Made by a program: the position numbers and the translations under genes. Below, in pieces: positions 11,716-24,200 of a DNA stretch of 64,000 bases. Every line of letters begins with the position of its first letter. The first letter of the stretch is position 1. The stretch comes from Gigantopelta aegis (lineage: Eukaryota; Mollusca; Gastropoda; Neomphalida; Peltospiridae): the NCBI RefSeq assembly GCF_016097555.1, contig NC_054702.1, forward strand, positions 71,997,856-72,061,855, in the 5' to 3' direction. The notes under the pieces are model-generated. The model was not told the origin of the DNA, did not search any database, and saw nothing but the letters and a program-made list of their open reading frames with translations.

Positions 11716-12034
11716 TTAAAGTTTATTTTGTTTAACGACACCACTAGAGCACATTGATTTATTAACCATCGGCTATTGGATGTCGAACATTTTGTAATTT
11801 TTGACTCAGTCTTAGAGGAAACCCGCTACATTTTTCGATTAACAGCAAGGGATCTTTTATATGCACATTCCCACAGACAGGTCAGTACATACCACAGCCT
11901 TTGATATACCAGTCATGGGGCACTGGAAGAGGCAGAAAAAAAAGCCGTTAGAGAATGGGTCCACCAAGGTAGTTCGATCCTTTGACTAGAGCACCCCAGC
12001 CGAGCATTCTACCAACCAAGCTAGATTCCGTCCT
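11716..12034 (-). mobile_element. tRNA-type SINE, minus orientation
   Basis: A near full-length minus-strand copy. The 3' end reads on + as GTTTATTTTGTTTAACGAC, the body as GCAAGGGATCTTTTATATG, and the head as CGAGCATTCTACCAACCAAG near 12020. The head differs from the GACGTAGCCCAGTGG family although the body is shared. Confidence 0.8.
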
Positions 12035-13457
12035 TTTCATATTTTTATTACTGAAGGATAATGGACAATGCAAAAGAATAAAATTTGTGTTTATAAAGAC
12101 AAATAATAATAATAATAAAAAATTAAAGGGACTATCCATAGTATGTTTTTGATTGATCTTTTTTACCAAATTACATATTAAACACATTTTCGTCTTTAGA
12201 ATATTATATTAGTGTCTTGTATCTCCTATGTGTTTCTGGTCATCCTTTTTGTATTAGCTAAAATTTCATTTTACTAATATACATTTCTGTATACTTAAAG
12301 CTCTAAGACAACAAGAAGCATATTGTATTATACTGTCACTGACATTCTAAAGAAAATTTATTTATATATTTAATATGTAAGTATAGTTGTTAACAAGGCT
12401 CTGTTCACCAGGAAAGTATTACAGTAGCAACAAACTCAGTCTAGTCTTTTTAAAACCAATTTTATCAACCGGCAAATAAGAAAATGCAAACAGTATTTGG
12501 ATTAATTAAGCACTGAATGTTCTCATAAAATCATAGCAGGTATGTCTGGTTTCATTTAAGTAAGTTTTAGTTCAAGCTGCACAAGTGCTAAGTCTTATAT
12601 GAAGTGATTAAATCCTACAGACTATTGGTAAATACACCGAAAACAGTAAAAAAAAATTTAAAACATTAACTGTATGATCGCATATTATTTCTTATACAGG
12701 CATATCTTTAAATCAACACATCTTAATACACATCATCATAATTAATTTTTTTGTTTACATTTCATTTCATATAGTAAGATAAACTTTGCTCTTCACATAA
12801 AGTAAAAATAAAAAAATGGACACCAAAATTAATATTTGTATCTTGTATACATATATCAACAATCAAACCTTTGGAAATTCTTTAAAAACTTGTAAAAACT
12901 TTTGAAAACTATGTCTGGTCAAGAATAAAAAAATTCTGTATAACAGAAACACTTTGTATATACCAACCAGTCATAATACCCTTATCATAAAACACTGATA
13001 AACACATTTCTGTGTTAATTTAGCCACATATGAATTTATCCAGGCAATCTGTTGGTCCGAAGATAGGCCCCTTCCCAAAAGAAAGTGGCACTGAAAATTC
13101 CCAATTTCTATGCTAAAAATGCCCAAAATATATATTTAATATATATCTTGTAATAAATTAATAGTAGTGTACTGCATCATTCAGTGGCCTGAACAAATAC
13201 CACAAGTATGCTTTACTCACGCCAATTTTCCCAATTCTATCAGACAGTGGACCGTGGCAAAAAAATCCTAGATAAATCCCTGGTCTATGCATGCACTGTT
13301 ATTTTAAAATAAGTTTAAGGACTGCCAGCAATTCTTATTGGAAAATTCCATTTAAATACAGTTCCAATATCTCTTAAAATAAAATCTAAAAAGGAAAGGA
13401 AGAAGAAAGAAGAAGGATGAAAAAATAAGGCCTTGAGACACATGAACAACTGGTGTC
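12035..13457. other. Intergenic AT-rich DNA
   Basis: No gene recognised. The sequence around 13040-13270 has a repeat-like look (paired 'CCCAATTTCTATGC' and 'CCCAATTCTATCAG' type stretches) but no boundaries could be set. Confidence 0.35.
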
Positions 13458-13696
13458 CATTTCACTAAACATCATAAGTTTACATCTGCTACTAGTAGAT
13501 ATACCGGTTGTGCATTTACACGTTTGGCATCAATTTCACGCAGGAAATTACATCATTATTGAAGCTGGAGTATTTTAAAGACAAAATAAAATGAAATTGT
13601 TCTTCTAACTATATTCGTTCTACTATAATAGTAACAAGAATTGTGGTTTAGTCTAAGATTTACGTTTACATGCTTACGATGTTTTGTGAAATTGGG
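13458..13696. mobile_element. Inverted-repeat element, CATTTCAC...GTGAAATTGG
   Basis: The left end CATTTCACTAAACATCATAAG and the right end CTTACGATGTTTTGTGAAATTGG are imperfect inverted repeats about 240 bp apart. The interior is non-coding. Confidence 0.6.
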
Positions 13697-14821
13697 CCCT
13701 GGTCTGTGACGATATCGCATCGTTAAGCCCTGTCAATTTGTAGGCTCCAAGGTAGTTTGAACAAAAATTAAACCTTTGCACTTGTTTTGGGGGGGGTTTT
13801 GATGAAAGCACAGACATTCATCTTTGTGAAATTGCTCAAATAACACCACTTTGTGTTCTTCAGCTTTTTTGAAATTAAGTTTGCACAACGACTGAACAGG
13901 ACAATATTTAAGCACCGGGGAAGGGTGGGGATGTCACATGACCGCCTTTATGAGATTTTTTAAAATGGCAATCCTGTAGATGTAATTGTCTGCCATCCGA
14001 GAGACAAACTTGGGTTTAATATACGAGATAAAAGTTTATATTTGAAGGGAATTACCAGATACCATATTCTGGGTAGCGGGTGTGATTTTGAAAATCTCAA
14101 GGATGGCACGATGTCGCACCAGGTTGGAGGGGTGTCAACCTCATTATGGACATTGTGTGAAATATATCGGAATTATACCCATTTCCGTGAGTAACTTTAT
14201 GTCAATGTCAAACACAACATTTTTTAATTGTACAAAAATAATTTCTTGAAGTGTACCCTTATAACCAACATTTTACCGCACAAACATACAAAATTAACTG
14301 ACATAAGTATGTTTATACAGCTAATTGGTCTTTTCGTTGTCTTGCTGTGACATGTGATTTTAACATGCATCGTGTGTATCGCTGTCAACTCGGGAGTCTG
14401 GCAGTTCAAATTTGTCATAGTTGCATTATGTAATCCAGTGGGAAGACATTTTACTATTCAGAGGTGTTATTAGAACTAAATTGGATAGTTTTTTTTTTTT
14501 TATATGGCAACACTGAATGTCAACACACAGCCTGTTGAATTAGCGGCAACACGCTTCGTAGCCATTACGATGACAACAAACATTATAATAACACGTCATT
14601 TTATAAACTCCATGTGCTTTTTTAACAATATAAATAGGCTATCCCACAATTCTCACTTCGGCAAAGGTTAAACAGTCGGGGACAATTCGGCCTGTTACAT
14701 TCTCGGAAACCGAAAGTAGTCGACATTTTCCGAATGAGAAAAAAAGGCAGAGTTACTTCCCTTCTGTTATTTTGACAAAAGAGGATCGATTTTTTTTTAT
14801 GCTTACAAAAATGTCATTTAA

Positions 14822-14909
14822 AAGGAGAAACCGTCTCCCGCACAGGTGAAAGGAGATTTGATCAAATACCGGGAGACTCCCGCGGAATCCGGGAGGGTTG
14901 ACAGGTCTG
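14822..14909 (-). repeat. Terminal fragment of a repeat ending CAGACCTGTCAACC
   Basis: On the minus strand it begins CAGACCTGTCAACCCTCCC and runs through GGGAGTCTCCCGG. The same terminal motif opens the repeat at 61026 on the + strand, so the two are ends of one dispersed family. Confidence 0.55.
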
Positions 14910-14972
14910 CATGCAACTATGTTTTCACTAATACTGAGTAATCATTGTGGTTACCACTGTCATGGTATGGGC

Positions 14973-14978
14973 TTTATT
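14973..14978 (-). promoter_or_regulatory. Candidate polyadenylation signal of the F-box gene
   Basis: TTTATT on + is AATAAA on the minus strand, about 320 nt past the stop codon at 15295. It is the first clear canonical signal seen there; use is not demonstrated. Confidence 0.4.
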
Positions 14979-15294
14979 TAACTGGTCAATTCATGCTTCA
15001 CGAGACAAAAAAGAAAAGAAAGGGAATGTTTTGATGACACTCTACCACTGTTTAATCAGTGACCATTAGATTTTGACATAGTAAATTGCAACAATTGATA
15101 TAACGGATGATAGAAACCTGCTGCCACCATATCAGTTACTCCTACTGATAATAAGAAAATTAGTTTTTTTATATATACACTTTCTCATTTAGGAAAGCAC
15201 ATACCATAACATTTGAAGTCATGAAGCAATGGTTCTCATTAAAAAGACTCTTTACAAAAAGAAATGATGTCCAATGAGAATATAGCACTGGGTG

Positions 15295-18200
15295 CTAAGA
15301 AGATCCATTTTTGGGCGAGTGAGGCACTACCTTAGTATTGAACACTCTTATTGAAACTTGAGGCAGAAGAACGCACAGTTTTTCTGTTAACTGAATAATA
15401 CTGATTCTCTCCGACAGAAGAACCATGTCAGAATTTTCTGCCTGGTTTCCACACTGTGGTAATATTGGAATATACTCCGTCTGTTTCTCTGTCCCCGAAC
15501 TGTCCGTGGACGTTTCACTGCTCACCACTCCCCACTCGAGATGTTTCAGGTTCTTCAGTTTCGACACAGCCATCAGTGTACTCGAGTTCACTGCCGCTGC
15601 CGCCTGAAAGTAAAATAAATACTGTATAAGTAATAACTGATAGTTTTGGTGGGACATACTGATCGCTTTTTCGTAAACACAGTTATTTTATGTTTGGCAG
15701 ATATTTAAATATCTGTTTCAATCATTATTATATTGTTTTACCCACTTAAAACACACATCACTCCAGTTTGTACATTTTTGAAACAAAATAGTTATTCCAT
15801 TTTCCGTATTATGAAAGATCGCAGGATAAATGAAATAACTGGTTGCTGTCTTAAGATACCGGCTTTATCCTGCTCGGGTCGAATAGAGCATAGACGTTCA
15901 ATACGAATAAGGAATTCTACTCGGCAAGCCTCGTGGAATTCCCCATTCTTACCTTCACAGGATGAAGCTGTTAACAATATTATTAAACTGTTCTTCTCTA
16001 CATCCATGTGTATGTGTTTATATTTGCTGTAAGAGAGTAATGAATCTTAGTTTAAGACATTCTGTATATCTGCCTGTAGTTGCATAACAAAGGACCAAAA
16101 ATATTATATTCAAAAGAAACAAAAGCTCTTCTTTTTCTACCTTGTGTTGAGTTTATATGTCAAGTAATCTTGCTCTAAACTGACAACTTTCTACTTACTT
16201 CGGTCGTCGTATCTGGCCAGATAACCAAAGTGTGCAACTTCTCCAGCTGACCAAGAGAGTTTTCAAACGTATCTGCAATCTGGAACATTATCAGTTCTAG
16301 AATCTCCAGGCTGAAAAAAACACAAGAATCTTTCCTTTTTATCATGCAATTTCGTGAGAACATTTACTCATGGTAACCAATTTCTGTTTATCAACTATAT
16401 AATTCTCATTAATTATTAATTTTCACAAAGAAAGAAAGAAATGTTTTATTTAATGACGCACTCAACACATTTTATTTATGGTTATATGGCGTCAGACATA
16501 TGGTTAAGGACCACACAGATTTTGAAAGGAAACCCGCTGTCGCCACTACATGGGCTACTCTTTCCAATTAGCAGCAAGGGATCTTTTATTTGCGCTTCCC
16601 ACAGGCAGGATAGCACAAACCATGGCCTTTGTTAAACCAGTTATGGATCACTGGTCGGTGCAAGTGGTTTACACCTACCCATTGAGCCTTGCGGACCACT
16701 CACTCAAGGTTTGGAGTCGGTATCTGGATTAAAAATCCCATGCCTCGACTGGGATCCAAACCCATTACCTACCAGCCTGTAGACCGATGGCCTAACCACG
16801 ACGCTGGTTTTTCACAAACAATACATTTACAATGTTACTACAGTTTTACCTGAAAAATATAACTTTCAGTTGAATTCTAAACACATAAAATAAAATATGT
16901 GTACTAAGTGTACTCACTTTTTCAGGTTTTGTAACATGTCTGCAAGTCCAATGTCTGGAATTTCTCCACCACATTCTAACCGCAATTTTGTGAGATTTGT
17001 CAGCCCACCAAGAATAAAGTATATCTATAAAAGAACAAAAACAGATTAAATGTCTAACTTCAGTGACATAATTATGAAATCTGGAAAGAAAATTAATTTT
17101 TCATCTAACAAGCAAAAATTGATTTCAGTTGTGAACATTATTTTAATGGCAGCACATAAACTTATCAAGTTTGTTTTGTTTTGTTTAACGAGAGCACTAG
17201 AGAACATTAATCATCAGCTATTCGATGTCAAACATTTGATCATTCTAACATGTAGTCATCAGAGGAAACCCTCTAAATTTTTCCATTAACAACAAGAGAT
17301 CTTTCATGTGCACTTTCCCACAGACACAAAAGCACATACCACAGCCTTTGCCAGTTGGGGTGCACTGGTTGGAATGAGAAAAAAAACAATCAGTTAAATG
17401 TATCCACCGAGGTTGTTCAATTCTGCGATGCAAGCAGTCAACCGGTCCGAGCTAAATTCCACCGCACATAAACGTAACAAGACCAACTGAATACTGCAAT
17501 GACTTGTTATAATGTGAGCATATTGAGGAACATGCAAAAAGATTTTTGTCATAGCCTTAAGTAAATTCTATCCTTGAAGTAGTTACTGGCTTTACCTCAG
17601 ATGACCAATTTGTACAATCTCCCAGTTCCAGCTCTGTGAGTTGGTTCATTTCTCGTAAAAAGTGGAATTCGTTGTCCGATACTGATCGCAGAGTGGTTAA
17701 AGACTGGAAAATAACAGATTGTATTCTTGTCACAAATCTGAAACAATTACGGGTAACTTGATAGGAATAAAATATACTGATAGTCTATATAACAAATCCA
17801 TCTGTTTATCAATTATTATTTTTAGTGTTTATTCAAGATTTGCAATGATAATATGAATTACAAACTTAACATTTTCAATCTCGAGAGATAGTTAACGTAT
17901 CAATAGATTTAAGTACTGCAAAATGAATCGGGTAGCCTTTTCAACATAAATTGTAATAAATGGCATTATCAGGTGAAGATGAAGATGGATATTGTAATCA
18001 GTTTAAAGCTCAACTGAGCCAACTATTAACTAATGTATAATTCTGTGTTTCTGAATATGCCAAAATTTATTAATATACCCAACTAAAACATTATTTAAAT
18101 TTGAGGTTAATTTACATATATTCTTATTGTTATACACACAACAATTAAATGCTTAAAATGTCTTAGTTGGTTGACACCAAATCTAACTGTTCTTAAAATT

Positions 18201-21200
18201 AAGGTACATATAGCAATTAGTTCTTAAAAATAAGTTATCTGGTAACTACCAAACTGAACTATCATTAAAATTATGCCAGTTATTTAAATGCTATGTATAA
18301 AAAACCTTAACTATGTAAATACCACAAGATCATGTTTTAGAATATAACAACACACACATACCAAGGAGACAAGGTGCTCAAGAGAACCGAGTTCAGTCAA
18401 GCCACCACTGAAGGAAAAGGTTGGCAAGGTGAGGCCACCGATTCCTCGTAGCTTGAGTTCTTTTAGCTGTTTGAGAGCTGCAAACTTGCCCATGTATGTC
18501 TTGCAGGGGGTACTCCTGAAAGCAAGAGGGAAATCAATTACAAAAAATATAAAGGAGAAACTGTCATGAAACAAAATGGCAGGCTGCAACTTTAACAGGA
18601 TTCTGTCCTGCGTATCCCTATTTTCAGTCGGAAGTGTATGATTATGAGATAGAATCTCAAAGTATTCATATTATACAATTTCTAGGATTCTGGTGCAATC
18701 CTAAAAATAAATCCTCAAATTCATTGATTGTTTTGTTTCACATATACTGTACAACAAAGTAAGGATAAAGCACTGGTCAAATTGAGCATCATTGGCCAAC
18801 AAGCCTTAGAGAACCAAAGAAGACTTGAATCCAGACAGCAATATTTACTAAGACAACCAAGACTCCAAATATAATGTGTATTGCACTGTAGCTTGAATAC
18901 AGTAATAGTTGTAGTTTAACATATACACAATTTCATTTAGTACAATAATCAAGGCTACTTCTTCACAAGATGAAGTTACACCGAGAGTCTTATGAAAAAA
19001 AAAAAAACCCATTAATTGTGAGTAGAAAAATGATTAATTACCACATTTGGTCTCCAGAAGCATCAGAAATAAATTCGGCTCGGAAGACTTCGAGTCCAGG
19101 GAGCTTTTCACACACCATATGAAGAACTGCCGCAGGGACAAGACCAAACTCTATCGTGGTCAGACCTGCCAGGTTATGTAAGTTGGACATCAAATTATGC
19201 CAGGTTTTGTTCCGGTCATCACTATGACACATGCCCATTAGACTCTGAATGACAGGAAAATTACAGAAAAGCCAGTTATCATTGTTTCCAATACACCAAG
19301 AGATAATTATATAGATTTTAAATACAAAATATAATATTTCATACATATGATTATGTACATATATACTTAAAGTTATAGCTTAGTAACAATTCTGAATAAA
19401 CCTGCAAATAATTATAGTTTTTAAACATAAATTTAAAAACAAGAATTCTGTGGAATTAAATGTCTCGGGTACCATACACGTTTTTGATGCACTGTTACAA
19501 ACATCCATAGATGCAGCTATAAACCAAGTTTCAAAGACCCAGGACTGCGAGAAGCTGACACCGTCGCCATTGCCACCACCATCAAAAATTAATACCTGTA
19601 TCTTGTATTTTTGACTTTGTAAAGGTGAGACCTTTTTTTAAAACACCATTTCTAATAAAATTGGCAACACTTCTTCTGATTAACAAATAAGGTTGCCGTA
19701 TATTATTTTTTCTCACAGATAGCAGTCTTTGATAAAACAGTCATAGAGCACTGGCTGGAATGGGAAATAACCCACTGCATTCAACAAAGTGAATTAACCT
19801 TACTGAGAGCTCTAAACACTGACCTACATCCTACTCTAACACAAGGATATTTATGATTTTAAATACAATTTCACAAATATCGCAATTATCCCAATTATAC
19901 ACGCTTACCAAACTTTCTAGTCTGACATTCTTGAAAAATGCTGTTGCTTTGTCCCAGTTAGTTATTGTTAATCCTCGTAATGATACTGTTCGCCACTATA
20001 AAATAAAGAACAGTAATAACTTGATATAATGAAAACAACAAATAACCAATATGTAAAATATTACTGTACCAAACCTTTATTACAATACAGTGTTTCTGCC
20101 AGAAAGAAATTTTTGGGTATAGCGCTATGGAATTGAATGCAACCACAGTCAACAGGGAGTATGAGGGGCATCCCCCTGAATGAAAATGGGTTAAGTTTAG
20201 GGTTAGGGTTAAGAAAATCAGACATTAATGATGAGAGTAATTAATTTTGTGAAAAAGTTAACTTTAAAAAAATTAAATTTGGGTATGGCACCATACCCGT
20301 TTTACCCTCTGGCAGAAACCCTGCAATAATATAACAAAATAAAATCCATTACAAAACATGTACAATATAGTAATTGTCAAATGGAGATGCTATTCATCGA
20401 CTTTAATATAGTCCACAATATATTTAATTTAATTATTAAATTCAGAATCAAAATGTATTTGTTGATTTTTGAAGGAAAACAAACTTCAAATGATATGGGA
20501 ACACGTTTGGGGGTTCTGTTCCCTGCAATAATCAGAACCCATAGGGAACTAGGTTTTTGTGGTACAATAATCGTTGTAATGCTGAATTATGTGACATGAT
20601 AATGCATAATGTAATTTCAGTGTCATGATTTTACTGACACATAACAGGAAATGATTAACGATTGTTTCAATGAAATCCAGAGGCCAGATATGTTTTTAAA
20701 AATTAAAATAAATCTAAAACAGATGTGAACCTCTGTAACAAAATAAATGATAGTTAACAGGTATGGAATAGGAATAACTCACCAAACAAGATTGCTTTGA
20801 TATTTGCTGCCATGTTCGACACACACAAGAAGCCCTGTACGAAAAAGAAACAAAAAGACTTCTTATTGTTATGCACAGTTCAATCTTAATATTCGTATTC
20901 TTCTCTCAAATGTTTCTGTTACATATTACCTTCATCCATTCATGAATTTATGCACAATTGTGCATGTAGTAACAATTCTTTCTACCAATTCATTAAAATA
21001 TTTCAAAGCAAAAAACAATTTGTAAGAAAATCTACCTTAATAAATCAGCCGTCTTCAGATACTTGAATATCTCCAACATACAGTCATAACCACCATACAG
21101 ACTTTTAATAAAACATGATGCTGGGTTAATACCCTTCTTCTTTCTTTCCTTTTTTGCTGAACCGGGGAAAGGTCTTTTGTTAGTTTCACTTTTCTCAACA

Positions 21201-24200
21201 CCAGTTCGTGAAGGAGTCTGTAACAGGGGCTCAGTCAGTTTGTTCACTTCAGGGTCGGTGTTATTCGACACAGTAACACTCAGTTTTTGATTGGGATCTG
21301 TTGGTAAGGGAAAAGTATTGGGAGGGAGTAGCACTTTCAAGCCATCAGCCGAGCCAATAACACAAGATGGGGGCACAACCACCTGTATGTTATTGATTTT
21401 CAATGCCAAAGGCTGAGAAAGTTTTAACCTTTTCGTCACTGCCTTGGGTAATGTCAGTAACTGTGCATTGAGTGGTATATCAGAGTTTGAACTTTTAGAA
21501 GTGAACACATTTGAAGACTGTGACGAGGGAATGTCCGATAACATAGACACTGGTGGTATTATCCCAGGAGCCAGAGTCAGACGTGGAGGAGCTGGCATGA
21601 TCTTTGACTGCAAAGTCTTAGATGGCGATGTCATATCGGCATTATTTGCTGAAAGTACTCCTGCACTAATTAAAGTGGGCAACGCTGGGACTGCACTGGA
21701 AATACTTGTACATGCTGCTGTGGAAATCAGTGCCGTGCTGTTCAGTCCTGTAGGTTTGTACAGTGATGAGACAGGAGACTGTATTCTCTTGTCGAGAGCA
21801 GTTCGTAAAGCACTTTTTGCACTGACCGACTCTGGTAACTGCAGTGCTGGTAAGTGAATGATACCAGGACTTGAAGCATGCTGTAATGATGGAATTAAAC
21901 CGTCCGATACCAAACCATTATTGGGTGTCAGTTTTAACGTGTATAATGATGGTGCTGGTGACATTGTGGAAGACTGGCTATGATATATCATCTGTACTGC
22001 CTGTGAGGCGACGTTCTGGATATTCATGGAAACCGACGTTTTGGGTGTCGACTGGCTGGCAATTCCATACAGTGCTGGGGATTTGTATTTAACTGTGGTT
22101 GGGACAGTGGATTTCTTTCCAATCTGAACACATATCTGAAATTAAAAAGTATTATGACTGGATATAAAATAAGCTTTTTCAAATCAGAGAAAAATTTAAA
22201 TAACTGCCTTTTAATAGATTTATGTTACAAGAACTTTCAATTATTATCAGCTTTCAAATGAAAAATGACATTGAGATCAAATTCAAGCAACGTATGATTT
22301 CTTATCCAAATAACATACTGTACATTCATGTCTACATTGATTCACAATCTACAGACTGATCAACAAAACACACGACTATTTTATGAACAGCAGTGTTCAT
22401 AAATAAACACCGTAAAGGTATTCTTGTCTATGGTCACTCTTACATTATTTAACATTTATTTTTCATTCCCAATTCTGAGATGCTAATGACTATTTAAATT
22501 AGCATGCATATAATACATGTATTAAGCATCACAATATTATCTTACATAGCAATAGAATTCACCGCCTCCTTGGAAATTGACACATTGTGGATGAAACAAA
22601 CATATGCAGCTAGCGCACTGTAGAGTGGGTGGTCTCCCTTCCAAACCAGGACAGGCTAACGTGCAAAGTTGATTGCTACTCAGTCCTTCAGTTGCCTCTC
22701 CTTCACTGAAATGAAAACATTAAAAAGTTAAGTTTGTTTTGTTTAAGAACACCTCTAGAGTACATTGATTTATTAATCATCAGCTATTGGATGAGAAACA
22801 TTTGGTAATTCTGACATATAGTCTTGGAGGAAATCTGCTACATTTTCCCCATTAGTAGTAAGAGATATTTTATATGCACCATCCCATAAACAGGATAGCA
22901 CATACCACAGCCTTTGATATACCAGTCATAGTGCACTGGCTGGAATGAGAAATAGCCCAATGGGCCGACTGACAGGGATCACTGAAATGAAATGCAGGTA
23001 CCTTGATGAGGATGCATGGATTTTACAAACAATCAGCTATACACATTGGGTTTGTTACAGTGAGGCCCATCTAGTATGCAATTTTAGACTTCTGATACTT
23101 ACAAAATATGTCACTAGTTTTACATTTACCTGAAGATGTAAAGCATTATATTTGATAAACAATAACATAGATAGGATTAAATTAACACATTGTCTCAAGC
23201 AATGGGATTCAGAAGAATATTGCATAGCCGTCACTAGTACTTAACAGGACAATAACTGTACTTGATATCTTCAGTTACTGTAGCAGATTTAGTGGAGAAC
23301 GAAGTACCATTTTAAACTTTACTGACGTCCTAATAACCGGGGCCCATATTTTTGAAGCTATCTTAACAGTATAACAGGATATTGTAAAACTATCATAGGC
23401 AATGGCATGTACCGTTGTGATGTCATAACTTACAATGGTTTAACGATATCGTAGTGCTAAGAAGTTTACAAAATCTCTAGCCTGAATGATTTTAGATGTA
23501 TTCCGATGCTTGTTCATTTTCAGATATTATTACTATGCATGTTTTATAATGAAGGTACCTGTTGTTTGGTGTCTTGCTCATTGCATCTGGTTTGAACTGT
23601 TTGGGCCGCGGAGTCGTACTTTTTCTCGCCACCATCTTCTTTCTGGGCAAGTCGTCACTCTCAGTGGGACTAGATGCAGTATTACTGTTCAGTAATGTGC
23701 TAATATTAAAGTCAATGGTCTGCTCCTGTTTAATCAACACCACATTTTTATTTGACGTAGTCACAGTTTTTGTGTCTTTAACTACAGACGGAGATGATGT
23801 TGACACCACTGTCAAGACTGGTGCCGGGGGCGACGACACATTTCGGACAACATCCAGAGATGGCAACGACACTTCATCAGAATCCCGCTCAATAATTACT
23901 TCCACGTCAGAAAACTTTGTCGCTGGGCGCGTTTTTGTCTCGATTACTTTTGGACTTTTGTTTTTGGGAGGACGTCCAGGGCGTCGACGTGGGACTCCCC
24001 CTGGCGTCACTTTGGGGCTCGTCTTCGACTTGCTCACAGGACTGGGACTGCCCTTCTTGGACGGTATACCCACTCTCCCAGCCTGTCGAACAAGTTCAAA
24101 TGGGGGCTTGTGAAGAACTCTTCTGGAGAAACTGAAGTTGTTCACTGTCAGTGGCGAATTTGTTGATTCCACTGAAAAAATAAAGTTCCATAAAATAATA

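Noticed and set aside
16441-16732. Open frames within SINEs (also at 32383-32674 and 61694-61876)
   Set aside because: These are chance frames in conserved SINE bodies; the same peptides recur at each SINE copy.
21444-21857. 137-aa + strand open frame
   Set aside because: Antisense shadow of F-box gene exon 5, which has splice-phase support.
23562-24113. 183-aa + strand open frame
   Set aside because: Antisense shadow of the exon 3 coding sequence of the F-box gene.
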